DNA from: Hofstenia miamia
Lineage: Eukaryota > Xenacoelomorpha > Acoela
DNA: 64,000 nucleotides
Assembly: GCA_004352715.1 (NCBI GenBank)
Contig: SCFE01000075.1
Location: 1,818,860-1,882,859 of the forward strand
Direction: 5' to 3'
The notes beneath the pieces are model-generated. The model was not told the origin of the DNA, searched no databases, and was given only the letters and a program-made list of their open reading frames with translations. The position numbers and the translations under genes were made by a program. Positions 20,881-31,899 of the stretch are shown piece by piece; positions within the stretch are counted from its first letter, which is position 1; every line of letters begins with the position of its first letter.

Positions 20881-23066
20881 ATAAGCATGCACCTGACAAA
20901 TCAATTCGTATATATTCGAAAAAATTTAACCCCAGTACCTACTGAAGTTGAAAACCAAAAAATGATGGAAGCCTTTCACAAATGGAAAAAAAAGTCATAG
21001 GGAAATAGACTTTAAGCAGTTTAAGCTATCGAAAAATATAGTTAAGATGATGTAAAAATGCAATCTCGAGAATGAATGCTTAAAGAATTTTAATTCCTTG
21101 AAAAATACGAGTGAGAAATGGAACTATGTAAATCAATTAACTAAAAGACATGCTAAGCAGGTGAAGATATTCCAAATTGTACTTGGTAATAAAATTATTA
21201 AGGGGAATATTGCACTTGCAAAAGCTCTGAACAACTAATTCATAAATTTTGGAAAATACACTGGCACTTGCTTTCCCTATGAGGACAATATCAGTAAACG
21301 GAAAACTATGTTCTACTTTAAGTACATCTCAGAATATGAGGTTAGGAAAAATATTGAAGGAGTTAATGATCGAAAATACAAAGGTCCAAGTAAGGTGCCA
21401 AACTTGATTTATAAAATCGCGCTTGTTGAAACACTAACCTATGTTACATATATTTTAAATTACTGTATTAGGCATTCATATTTTCCGACAATTTTAAAAT
21501 ACTCAATAGTAACTCCCATTTATAAAGGTAATGACCCCAGCAATTGTAGGAATTATCGGCCTATAGNACATTCAGGTCAATTCCAATTGCTAAACTTTCT
21601 TTTTAACTAGATGTCTTATAATTCTGTTTAATAATTTCACATTTTGTTAGTTACCCAATGTAAAATACATTTTAAATTAGAAAGCTAGTGTATTCAAAAG
21701 GCAAATTATTATGGAATTGACCTTTAAGTTGAAATTGAACGTCATTTTCTAAAATGTAAAAACCATCGCCACGTTTTTTGTTCAGCAGTCTATCACAAAA
21801 TTTGCATCTCAGAAGAAGCTGTAATACTTGATCTGGAATGTCTGCATAAGCATGAGTTTATAAAGCCATTTGTACATAAGGNCCAGCAATTGTAGAAATT
21901 ATCGGCCTATAACAGCTAACCACATGCTCTCGAAGATATTCGAAAAAAGTTTATATAGTCAGATAAAAACGTATATCAAAGAACAAAAAATTTTTTATAA
22001 GCATCAGTTTGGATTTATGGAAAATATGTCAACTTCAGATGCAACTGAACAATGGAAACATGCGCTAAACGAAAATAAAAATATGGCAATAGCTTTTCTA
22101 GACTTAGCCAAGGCTTTCAATAGTATGTCACATTTGTTAATTGAGAAAAAACTTGCTAACTATCGGTTCAGTCAAGAAGCAATACTAATGATAAGCAGTT
22201 TCCTAGTAGGCAAGTATCAAAGTGTCGAAAGATTGAAAATGTTTACTCAGATTATCAATTGATAACATCCCTCAGGGTTCAGTGCTTGGGCCAATTATTT
22301 ATATTTAATATTTTTATTAATGATATCGTAGATGCAATTAATCAGTGTCAAATAGTTCAATATGCAGATGATATGTGCATTTTTGTCAGTAGTAAGGTTA
22401 AAAATAAAGTTCTTAAAAAAACTAAGTAAGAATTGACTAAAGTAAAATCATGGTTTGAAAAAAACGAATTAACGCTCAATGTTAATAAACAAACTTTATA
22501 TTATTGGAACAACATGCACATTCCAATGCAATCAATTATATCTATATTAACAAGCAAAAAATTCAGGAAAATTCTGCGGCATACCTATTAATAAAATATT
22601 GAACTTTAAAGAATTTCTAGAATCTAAAATAAGAAATTTAGCAGGCTTAAACTCAAGACTGAAACTAATTAAGAAATGTCTTCCTCAAGATTTCTTAGTT
22701 AATTATGCTCGTTCAAATATTTATGGAATTTTAAGCTATGACTCAGCTTTATGGACAATTGAGATTATTTCAGGAGCTCCACGATTTGCGCATGTTACTA
22801 ATCATTACAATAATCTGAAGATAATGAGAGCGTATAGTTTTGCAAAATATATTTCCTCATTATATTTGCTGGGAATTTTGCTTAACAAAAACTTAATTTT
22901 TTCCCAAAATGATATTTTTCGCCATCTAAATTATAACAAAAGATTGCATGTATTTCGGAAGTACTTCAGGATTAATAACAGCTTCGGAAAAAACTCATTT
23001 TTAACTTTGCTTCTGAAATTTTTAATGAACTTCCATTACATGTTAGATCTGCTGACAAATTACTAG
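20881..23066 (+). pseudogene. Reverse transcriptase of the SGNH-type CR1-like element
   Basis: Motifs in order: YKGPSKVP, SIVTPIYKGND, NCRNYRPI, HQFGFMENMSTSDA, IAFLDLAKAFNSMSH, NIPQGSVLGPII, YADDMC at 22361, thumb LTLNVNKQ, and a C-terminal domain (22599-23066) ending in a basic FRKYFRI segment. Several stops and shifts occur (after the F-N-S-M-S-H block, and around 22260 and 22430). The N-bounded block 21567-21882 is foreign to the RT: deleting it and the 31-bp overlap makes the N-Y-R-P-I motif continuous. Confidence 0.75.
21567..21882. other. Misplaced 314-bp duplicate of the P-like element (assembly error)
   Basis: 21568-21881 repeats 20143-20456 almost base for base and is bounded by single Ns. 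The RT sequence on both sides overlaps (21536-21566 matches 21883-21915). This fits a contig overlap or misjoin, not a second insertion. Confidence 0.85.
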
Positions 23067-23286
23067 ATTGAAATCAAAACACACCTCAATGAAAAGAAAC
23101 CAAACAAGGAATATTCACAGAACTTTAGGGTCCCTGAGCTTGCTAAAGCAATTCAATAATGAAATTTGTACTATTAATTAGTTTTGTAGTTTATAGATGA
23201 TAATAAATCATTTTAGTAGTAGTAGTAGTAGTAGTATTTAAATTTTAGTTTATTATATACATTTAAAGAAATAAATGTATTTAAAC

Positions 23287-24053
23287 AGTAGTAGTAGTAG
23301 TAGAAAATGGACATTATATTCACTAAAGAAAATGATACACTACAAAAATAAAAATAAAATATTAGTAGAATGAAAATATGGTATTCTGTAGACAAAAGGT
23401 GGTGCATTATAGGCATACAGGCTGGTGAGAACATCTGCAATTTTCATTGCAAACAAATTTGAATTTATCACAGAATAACTTGTGTACTTGTCTCTTAACA
23501 TTTTTGGCTTCCTAAAATGATTTATATCAGATTTCATGTGAATAAAGTTTGCAAGTGGAATCACTCGATTAAAAAAGTTATTTTTAGATTTCTTCTTTCT
23601 CGTATTTCTTAATAAGAATAACATATTCATTGAAGATCTAAGATTATCATGAGTTGGAGCATATAATGAGATGAAGTTGAATACATCAATGTCAAATTCA
23701 TTATTAATTTGTTTGCTTAAGGATATAAGGTCACGCTTTTGGACTAGTAGTGAAAGTGGAAAGAGTTTTAAACGCAACAGACGGTTTTTGTAACCATTTT
23801 CATTAACAATCCATAGTGCATCTTCTTTGGAAACTTTCAAGTCTGTTCAGATAAGTGTGGTTGATGAGGCATATGTCAAAGAAGACGAAATCATGACTTT
23901 GTAAAGTGTCAGCTTATCAAAAATATTTGTATTAAAAGGGAGTGTACGCTTTATATAAATAAAAGTTTTGTGACACTTTTTCAGCTTTTCAGAAATGTGT
24001 GCATTAGGGATACAACTTTTTAATGCTTTTATTCGAAAACAATCTCATTTATT
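23287..24053 (-). pseudogene. 3' part of a second CR1-like RT, minus strand, with triplet tail
   Basis: The minus strand from 24053 reads LKKCHKTFIYIKRTLP and SLTYAS (the RT thumb/linker), then LLRLKLFPLSLLVQKRDLI and a C-terminal KSNNFFNRV...F-R-K-P-K-M block (23840-23340). This matches the C-terminal domain of CR1-like RTs. The 3' end carries a CTA triplet repeat at 23303-23287. It therefore lies tail-to-tail with the plus-strand element ending at 23237. The Tc1-like element at 24055 interrupts it. Confidence 0.6.
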
Positions 24054-24160
24054 ACAGTGCGTGTCATTTGTTTATGCAAACATTAAAACAAGTCTGTTTT
24101 AAACAAGTAACGCATGCAATGATCAATAGATGGCACACGTGGCATCTATACCTCGCACTG

Positions 24161-24659
24161 AAATTTCCCGCGGTTTTTCAAATTTCCCGTCTGTTTTGAA
24201 TTTGAGCATTAGACATTTCACGTTTCACTGCCTGCTGAAGCGTGCCATTTGTTTATGCAGTGGTTTGATTTTCTGTTTATCTGAAGCGTGTAGCAACTAT
24301 GGGAAAGCAAAAAGACTTCAATTGTAAGGAAAAAGAAACAATCGTTTCACTGCTGGCCACAGGAAAGGATTTGACATCAATATCTCGAGAAATGGGCAGG
24401 GACAAACGGNAAATTTCCCGCGGTTTTTCAAATTTCCCGTCTGTTTTGAATTTGAGCATTAGACATTTCACGTTTCACTGCCTGCTGAAGCGTGCCATTT
24501 GTTTATGCAGTGGTTTGATTTTCTGTTTATCTGAAGCGTGTAGCAACTATGGGAAAGCAAAAAGACTTCAATTGTAAGGAAAAAGAAACAATCGTTTCAC
24601 TGCTGGCCACAGGAAAGGATTTGACATCAATATCTCGAGAAATGGGCAGGGACAAACGG
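24161..24659. other. 249-bp direct duplication around single N at 24410 (assembly overlap)
   Basis: 24161-24409 and 24411-24659 are essentially identical and meet at one N. The transposase start is thereby present twice. A similar overlap joins 25159-25319 and 25321-25471 at the N at 25320, where the two versions differ by about 10 bases and look allelic. Confidence 0.85.
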
Positions 24660-25291
24660 ACTGTCAGAAAGTTTACTTTGAACATTAACAAAGAGCGGGA
24701 AAATGGTCGCAAAGGCAAATCAGACTTGCTCAGCAAACGGGATTTTCAAAAGTTATCATCATCTGCTCGCAAACTTCCACTGGCCAACAGTAGAGAAATT
24801 TTCACGCATGCCGGAGTCACTCTAATTTGCAAGAAGCATGACAGCTGTTAAAACAGCCCCCAAACGACCGCCTCTTACTCCTCTCAACATGGCAAAAAGA
24901 GTGACGTGGGCTGAGAAGTATATGAAAATAGTTTGAGCAGAAACCCTCAAATGAGCACCAGAGCTTAGTCTTTATGCACGATAATGCTCCTTCACACGCT
25001 GCTCAATTCACTCAATCGTACTTGAAGGATATTGGCATCTTTGGGTCACGTCTAATGGAATGGCTGCCTTGCTCACCAGATATCAATCCTATTGAAAACC
25101 TCTGGAGCATCGTGAAACAGCATGTGTATGCTAACAACAAGCAGTACAAAGACAATACCGATCTTTGAGAAGCAATTAAGGCAGCTTGCGCAGAAATCCC
25201 AGGAGATGTGGTACGGAATCTAACGAAATCAGTCGACAAGCGGCTAGTGAAAGTGTTGCAGTGTCACGGTGCCCACATAAATCACTAGAAG
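24549..25291 (+). pseudogene. Tc1-like transposase, internally deleted
   Basis: The N-terminus from ATG 24549 reads KETIVSLLATGKDLTSISRE, a helix-turn-helix of the paired-like DNA-binding domain, then GRDKRTVRKF. After a stop near 24849, RVTWAEKYMKI appears at 24899, then LSLMHDNAPSHAAQF (second Asp) and LPCSPDINPIENLWS (third acidic residue, D-x34-E type spacing). The segment that should carry the first catalytic Asp (the F-S-D-E region) is missing between WAEKYMKI and HDNAPSH. The copy is non-autonomous. 24300-24409 is a duplicate of the start created by a contig overlap. Confidence 0.75.
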
Positions 25292-25747
25292 TGTTTGGTC
25301 CTCTATGTTCATGTTTCTGNCGATCTTTGGGAAGCAATTAAGGCAGCTTGCGCAGAAATGTGATATGGAATCTAACGAAATCAGTCGACAAGCGGCTAGT
25401 GAAAGTGTTGCAGTGTCACGGTGCCCACATAAATCACTAGAAGTGTTTGGTCCTCTATGTTCATGTTTCTGTATAATTATTAATTGCTGTGCAATAAAGT
25501 TTTTCTATCTACCATGTTTTTATAGATTATAACAGCGCAAAAACTTTACAGTGCATAAACAAATGGCACGCCTGGAATTAACGAATTTTGAATTTGGCGG
25601 GAAAACAGTAGTGGGTTCAGAGTAAACCCATACCACTTGAGCGACTACTCAAATAAAGTCCACCAGTGGCCATTCAGTATCGTACCTGCATTGTGCGTGA
25701 TATTATTTGAAAATTGATACCTGCATAAACAAATGACACGCAGTGTA

Positions 25748-26880
25748 TATTTGTATAAGTTTTTATGCATAAGTAACTACAGTGAACTCTTTTTTGAGCT
25801 ATGTTTAAAAAATTTCACCCACAAACAAATATTTGTGTAAAGTTATTTTGCTTCCTGCATCTTACTTTGCAATTGAAAGGCTCTGGAAATGGTATTCAAA
25901 ATCGTCAGATTTTGTTGAGATTTCACTTGAGTTTCTTTTTTAATATATCTTGTAAAGCTGCAGTCTCATGATTACTTTTTCTGCATTCAAGGTCATTTTG
26001 TTGTCCGTTTCCCTGACAGTAAAAGGGGAAAATACCGGCAATTCTGTACAGTACATTTCAGATCACATGATCCTTTTTGTAATAAATCTAATTGTGCAAA
26101 ATGGTGATGCAATTTTTGATCAGTGTTTTCAGTATGAGTCATTGCTTCACAATATTGTTTGTGAAGCAAAATAACGCAGAGGTTGTTCTATATAGTTTTA
26201 ACCTCATGATTTGAATACGAGTGATGTTTTTTTATTGATGACTTTTACCGTTTAACTTTTAAAATGTAGGGAAGGCTTTTTCTGAAATGTTAGCTTTAGA
26301 GAGAAGCAACTGCCCCCTCTGTCCCTCCGCTTGCGCTGCCACTGCCTTTGAACTCTTTACATAAGTATGGTATTTTATCAATGCAATACCAGAAGATGAG
26401 AACGAAATGAAATTCTGTGATATTGATGAAGACAGTTAATATTATGTGTTTAGTATAATATTTTATGTGCTATGTCATAATTTCTACTGTAAATCTACTT
26501 GACTATTAGTTCTTCACAAAATACGTATTCATAAATAAATATATACATTAGATAGATAGAAAATTCTCATCGAAAAAATATTGCTAATGTACTTCAAGCA
26601 AATTGTTTAAGAATTAAAATCATTGAATCATGCTTAATGCGCAGCTCATATGCCCGTCCTATACCCACAATATGTAAGCAATAATTGATTTAATGTTTTC
26701 ACAATTTCTATCAATGCATTTCTTATAAAAATTTTCTCTGTTAAATTTCCATTAATTCTTTGGTAGCCATGCATATATTTATATTTATATATATATATAT
26801 ATNNNNNNNNNNNNNNNNNNNNNNNNNNNNNNNNNNNNNNNNNNNNNNNNNNNNNNNNNNNNNNNNNNNNNNNNNNNNNN

Positions 26881-26916
<36 letters not shown>

Positions 26917-27407
26917 CGCGTCAAAGCTATGTCAACATTGATAGTAAAGACGCATAATTGAACATTCCTTTGATCATTACTCCTAACTCATAAATACCAA
27001 CATTTTTTGAATTTTTCATCATTTTGCTCGTCAGAAAATTTTTAAGAAATCTTAGAAAAAGTTATTTGAAACTTTTATGAATATGAGTGTTAAATACCTC
27101 ACGCAACCTATCCTCAAAAAACCACATTTCTCTTTAAAAATCATAAAATTCACACTTAGTTTTATGATAAGAAGTACCTTTTGTTTAAACAACTCTGTCT
27201 GCTTCAGCCTAATAAAATCCTTAAATAAAAGTGTCTTTGCAAATGTGTGGTAATACTTAGACACAAAATATCAATTTTAATTAAAAAAAACTCAAAAGCA
27301 GTATTATTTGGTTTGATGCCAATGTGAAATTATGTAACCTATGAGGTCAATAATTTCAATATTTCAAATTGCAAATACATATCAATATAATAGTAATTTC
27401 TGTTTAG
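25748..27407. other. AT-rich stretch without clear gene; (TA)n-bounded gap 26803-26880
   Basis: No recognisable coding motifs. (TA)n tracts border a 78-N gap. 5' exons of the glycosyltransferase-like gene that starts at 27408 should lie upstream, but I could not identify one. Confidence 0.5.
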
Positions 27408-29193
27408 GCCAAAGAAATCGCTTGCAAACGTATACAATTTTGTCATTGTTTGTTGCATAGTTATCGGCGGTTTGCTATGTATTCATTGGAAACATGTCAC
27501 TCTCGATAAAAAGCATTATGGAGACCTACTATTTCAAATGAATAAAATCTGTTTGGACATGCATCACACAGTTATCTTGCTACAACATGACTTTGCGGAT
27601 GGATTACCTGACTATCCATTTCCAGTGATCGAAATAAGCAAGTTTAAATCCAGAAAATTTTTTTCTGAAATCATTCTCGAAGTAATGGAGTTTATGAAAA
27701 TTAATAATTGCATTACAAAAGTCATAGTTCTAAATTCAAATTCAACTATTGGAAAAAGCAAAAACCGTTCTTCTATTCTGACTGGAATGTCCTCTACCTC
27801 CAATCCACGTGAAAATTTATTATTAAACAACAGACTTAGGAAGATGAAGGTGTACAACATATTGAAATGTATATATACTAAAGAAAAAACTCAGAACTGT
27901 AAAGCATTGCAACCTCTGATAACATGTCAGCACAGTTCTGCCATTGTGCAATATCTCTATCATTCACATAAGCATATAGTTAATGGCCAACCATCTATAA
28001 CAATTGGATTTGAAAAATTTAAAAGTGAAAGTATTCTGCAAAGCGATTTTATAATCTTAAAATCTGGACTAAGTGAATCTCATTTTCTTGTAACATACAG
28101 ATCCCCTTTCTATGCTAATGATAGTAAATTACAGTTGGATGCTTCATTTGATCAAACCAGGGTTTCAATAGTTCCTCTATCCAATTCATGCCAAAGTCCT
28201 TCATTTAGAAGTAATGTTATAGAAACTGTTGAATATAGACCGCCAAACATCTACACGCCTTCAAAGTTTTATAAGTTAGATGATGAAAAACTTGATTGTA
28301 ATCTAAGTCACAAATTCAAAGAAGTCAACATTGATATTAAACCAATTCGAAATGTTCTCCTAATATTGGAATTTAGATATAAAAAAGGCTATGAAACAAT
28401 TAAAAAATTTGTAGAAATCTTGTATCCTCCATTTTTTACACACATAATCTATTGCGGTCCTCCAAGAAGAGGTGCAAAAAATATATTTAAAGGAAGCTCT
28501 TATCTTCATGCAACGCCAAATAAGGGCATTACTTCATATGAATGCCTGACGAAAGTGGTTAGATGTGGTTATCAAGTGGAAGGATACATCCTTCTGAGTG
28601 ATGATGCAATATTGCAACCATGGTCTTTTGAAAGAAACAACTTGTCAAGCTTGTATATGCAAGAGAGCATTGTACCAAAAATGGACTTTAAGAACAAATC
28701 AGAATGGGGACCATGGAATAGCCCTAGATATGGCAGAACCCTTCTTATTAAAGCTATAAATCAACTTAGAACTGATCAAGATGAAGAAATTAAGAGGTTT
28801 CTGGCCCAGTACGAAGATAATTTAAAAGAAATGGCATTCCAATCGTATTCAGATTTTGTGTATCTTCCCTCTTTATACCAGTCGACCTATATGAAAGTTG
28901 GAGAAGTTTTACGAAAATATGGCGTTTTTTTGGAAATAGTTACTCCTTATATTTTTCATGGACTTACTAAGACAGAAAATATTAAACATGTTACAGATGG
29001 AAAGTATTTTCAAGTTGCCTCACATTTGGGTATGAAGCAATCATATGTTGATCTTCTAAAGTATGATAATGTAGTATTTCATCCCTTAAAGCTTACAAGG
29101 ATAAAGGTTAAGAACTCTGTGTATGATAGCCTATTTTGTAAATATCTACAAAATTTTCAATTGTTCTTATTAAAGCAGCGTAAACATATCTAA
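27408..29193 (+). CDS. STELLO/DUF288-like type II membrane glycosyltransferase, terminal exon
   Basis: The exon opens after a TTTCTGTTTAG acceptor (AG at 27406-27407) and is open for about 595 codons to TAA at 29191. It starts PKKSLAN, then VYNFVIVCCIVIGGLLCIHW, a basic flank plus one transmembrane segment: type II topology, so the large C-terminal part should be luminal, as in Golgi enzymes. Several N-x-S/T sites (NDSK, NKSEW) fit a luminal location. The C-terminal third has GYILLSDDAILQPW, a D-D motif like the metal-binding site of STELLO/DUF288 proteins, preceded by a FFTHIIYCGP strand. STELLO proteins are Golgi-localised in plants; the role in animals is unclear. The start codon and first exon(s) are not found. 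The family call rests on recognition, not a search. Confidence 0.55.
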
Positions 29194-30003
29194 GCACTTT
29201 TCAAAGATTGTCTATATCCAATCTATTTGTTCATCAGAATCAATGTTTTTTGAAAAATTAATTTGCGTTTTGTAGTGGAAATACTTTATATATATATATA
29301 TATATATATATNNNNNNNNNNNNNNNNNNNNNNNNNNNNNNNNNNNNNNNNNNNNNNNNNNNNNNNNNNNNNNNNNNNNNNNNNNNNNNNNNNNNNNNNN
29401 NNNNNNNNNNNNNNNNNNNNNNNNNNNNNNNNNNNNNNNNNNNNNNNNNNNNNNNNNNNNNNNNNNNNNNNNNNNNNNNNTATATATATATAAACATATA
29501 TGCATAGCTTTTCTAAGTGTATTCAACTTTCGCAGCGATAGTGTTTCGAAGTTATTTTACCTGCTATGTAATTTGTGCTTTGGAAATATTTTTTGTAAGC
29601 AAGTTTTTTTCAACTATTCTCTAAAAAATTTAAGTTTTGTTCTATATTTTCAACATTATGTATGTTGATGGGTTTTGTCAATACAACATATATTATCTGT
29701 TTTACTGGGACACCATACAACCTTTCCTGCAAACGTTGAAGTCATTTTTATCTCAGGGACACTGCTTTATATAGAGTTAGGTAATTGTAACGTATTGTCA
29801 ATCTTGAGTTTTTCTTCCCTTTCAGTTGTAAGGCTTTTTATCAAACTTAGGTTTTCCCACTGTATATTTCATGGCTTAAACAACAACATTTGCGAAGGCT
29901 TTGTAAAACGATGAGTGGCAAAAATTATTTCATAGTTGTTATTGTTCGACAAACAAATAGTTAGAACTTAAAAAATCAAAATTAGTAGATTGACAATTGG
30001 TTG

Positions 30004-30049
<46 letters not shown>

Positions 30050-30071
30050 ATATATACATATATACATATAT
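29194..30071. other. AT-rich spacer with gap 29312-29480 and (TA)n tracts
   Basis: Follows the stop codon of the glycosyltransferase-like gene. It holds a 169-N gap between (TA)n runs and another (TA)n tract at 30004-30070. The short open frame at 29675-29914 shows no family features. Confidence 0.5.
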
Positions 30072-31395
30072 ACATAGTATGTCACATAAGTGAGTACACC
30101 TCTTGCTTGTTTTACATTTTCAATTAAAGCTTTTAATGGGATAAGGATAACACTTGAAAATGTCACTTCGACACAATGAAAAGAAGTCAATTAACTGTTT
30201 ATTTAACAATGCAAATTAACAAAAGTTAGTACACCCAATGCATGTTTCCAGCAAGTTAATATTTTGTGTGACAGCTATTATTTTCCATCACTGCCCTAAT
30301 TCTATTGGGCATTGAGTTTACTAGAGCTTCACAAATTGCCATTGGAATCTTATTCCACTCTTCCATCACAATAGCACAGAGTTAGCACATATTTGAGAAC
30401 TTGCACTCCATCTCCTTTCGCTTGAAAATACCCCATAGTTGTTCAATGGAGCTTAGATCTGGAGACATGCACGGCCAATTCATTACCTTCACTTTTTGCA
30501 TCTTTAGCAATGCTGTTCCCATTTTAGAGGTATTCTTGGGTTCATTATGATGTTGAAATACTGTCTTGTTGCCAAGTTTTTACAAGGAGGGAACCATGTT
30601 CTGCTACAATATGTAACAATACTTATTGGCATTAATTATTCCCTCAATTACCTTTAACTTCTTAATGCCAGCAGCCCCAGACCATGATACTACCACCGCC
30701 ATACTTGACAAGGACACTCGTTGTTATACTCCTCACTTGGTTGCGCCACACTCGCTTTACACCATCTGAACAAAATAAATTTATTTTGGTTTCCTCGGAT
30801 CACAAAACATCATTCCAGTAATGCTTATCCTTTGCATGGTTGCGAATTGTCTTCAGAAATGGCTTTTTTGGGATCACAACCATGCGTACCAATTTGATGT
30901 AGCGTGTGGTGTATTGTTTGCGCACTGTCAAGTTGACCACCAATTTCTTTAACCTCTGCAGCAATGCTGTCAGCACTCCTTTGTCGATTTCCAGTGACAT
31001 TCTTTGGATGTGACGCTGTGCACGCGAACTTAACGTTTTAGGCCATCCAACACGAGACAGGATCTTAGTGAAATTTGTCCTGTTAAACCATGTTATGATT
31101 TTGACACAGTGCTGCAGCTCACCTCCAACATATTGGCGATATTCTTATAACCAATTCCATCATTATGTAGAGCAACAATTCTTTGTTTCAAATCATTAGA
31201 ATGTTCTTATCCATGTGGTGCCAAGCTGAAATGTAAAACAAATTTAATACCACAGATGCTTATTCACACCTGAAAATATGTAATACAAATGATTCACAAC
31301 ACAAAGCGCAAGGGAAATGGTGAAATCTGTTTAATCAATATTTTGTTGCTGGGCTACACTCGCTTTTGTTGCCTTTGAATTAGACATCGATTATT
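30072..31395 (-). mobile_element. Tc1-like transposon relic, minus strand
   Basis: The minus-strand reading, with many shifts, shows a DNA-binding part near 31000-30800 (RNVTGNRQRSADSI, then HQIGTHG). Then come F-R-W-C-K-A and QPSEEYNNEC, followed by YHGLG (the V-W-G block). The catalytic end is WPCMSPDLSSIEQLWGIFKR near 30470-30410. These are the ordered landmarks of Tc1 transposases. Possible termini are CACATAAGTGAGTACACC at 30083 and, inverted, AAAAGCGAGTGTAGCCC near 31370; they are diverged, so the borders are approximate. Dead copy. Confidence 0.65.
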
Positions 31396-31839
31396 GTGTA
31401 TTGCGTCAGGTTTATTGAGCAATAGATTTAGTCTATCTTATAGTTTTTACATTGACTATTCTTAATTGGGTCAAGGCAGGGCGGTATTAAGGTTGATGCT
31501 ATTGATGCTGCAGCATTAGGCCCATTAGTGAAATAGACCCAAGAAGAATATCATCAAGAATTTTTAAGAAATTTAAATTAAAGTTTTTTTGCATTCAGTA
31601 ACACTGTAAGTAACAGATATAAAAAGTTTCCACATTTAAAGTTGAGTAAGTTCTGCTTTTACGTTCTTTTCCATTAGTGCATTTACCCTTAAACTCTTCT
31701 CCTCCTATCAGCTGGAGTCGGTGCTCAAAGCACCAAGTCCACGACGGAAACAAAACATGCATCAAGTAATTTTGCGTAGTCGAGATGAAAGCTAAATAAC
31801 TCGGCTCTTGAAGTTTATTGTACTGTAGTTAAACTCCAT
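31396..31839. other. No gene seen
   Basis: AT-rich spacer between the Tc1-like relic and the non-LTR element. No coding motifs. Confidence 0.4.
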
Positions 31840-31899
31840 TCCTATTACCGTTTAAAATTAATGTACTGGTGGAATTGCATGGGTGTCAATTTCTAATTG

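Larger units (their letters stand above)
17528..23237 (+). mobile_element. CR1-like non-LTR retrotransposon: SGNH ORF1, 2A-like motif, EN, RT, (TAG)n tail
   Basis: A near full-length copy. SGNH esterase ORF1 spans 17661-18359, a near-2A motif 18435-18458, APE endonuclease 18490-19322, and RT 20881-23066. The 3' UTR ends in a TAG/AGT repeat at 23212-23237, the microsatellite tail typical of CR1-like elements. A P-like transposon with a 7-bp duplication (GTTCTAC) splits ORF2 at 19329-20873. A 314-bp piece of that P-like element is wrongly repeated inside the RT at 21568-21881. Confidence 0.75.
24055..25745 (+). mobile_element. Tc1-like DNA transposon with IR/DR termini
   Basis: The outer termini are CAGTGCGTGTCATTTG at the left and, on the other strand, CACTGCGTGTCATTTG at the right, both running on to TTTATGCA. 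Each is flanked by TA (24053-24054, 25746-25747). A second copy of the same motif, CGTGCCATTTGTTTATGCA, lies inward at 24241-24259, and its complement at 25553-25571. Each end therefore carries two direct repeats about 170-190 bp apart, the IR/DR layout known from some Tc1-like elements. Two internal blocks are duplicated at single Ns; the real length is probably about 1.3 kb. Confidence 0.85.

Noticed and set aside
29675-29914. 79-codon plus-strand frame after the glycosyltransferase-like gene
   Set aside because: Hydrophobic random-looking sequence without acceptor, motif or homology signal.
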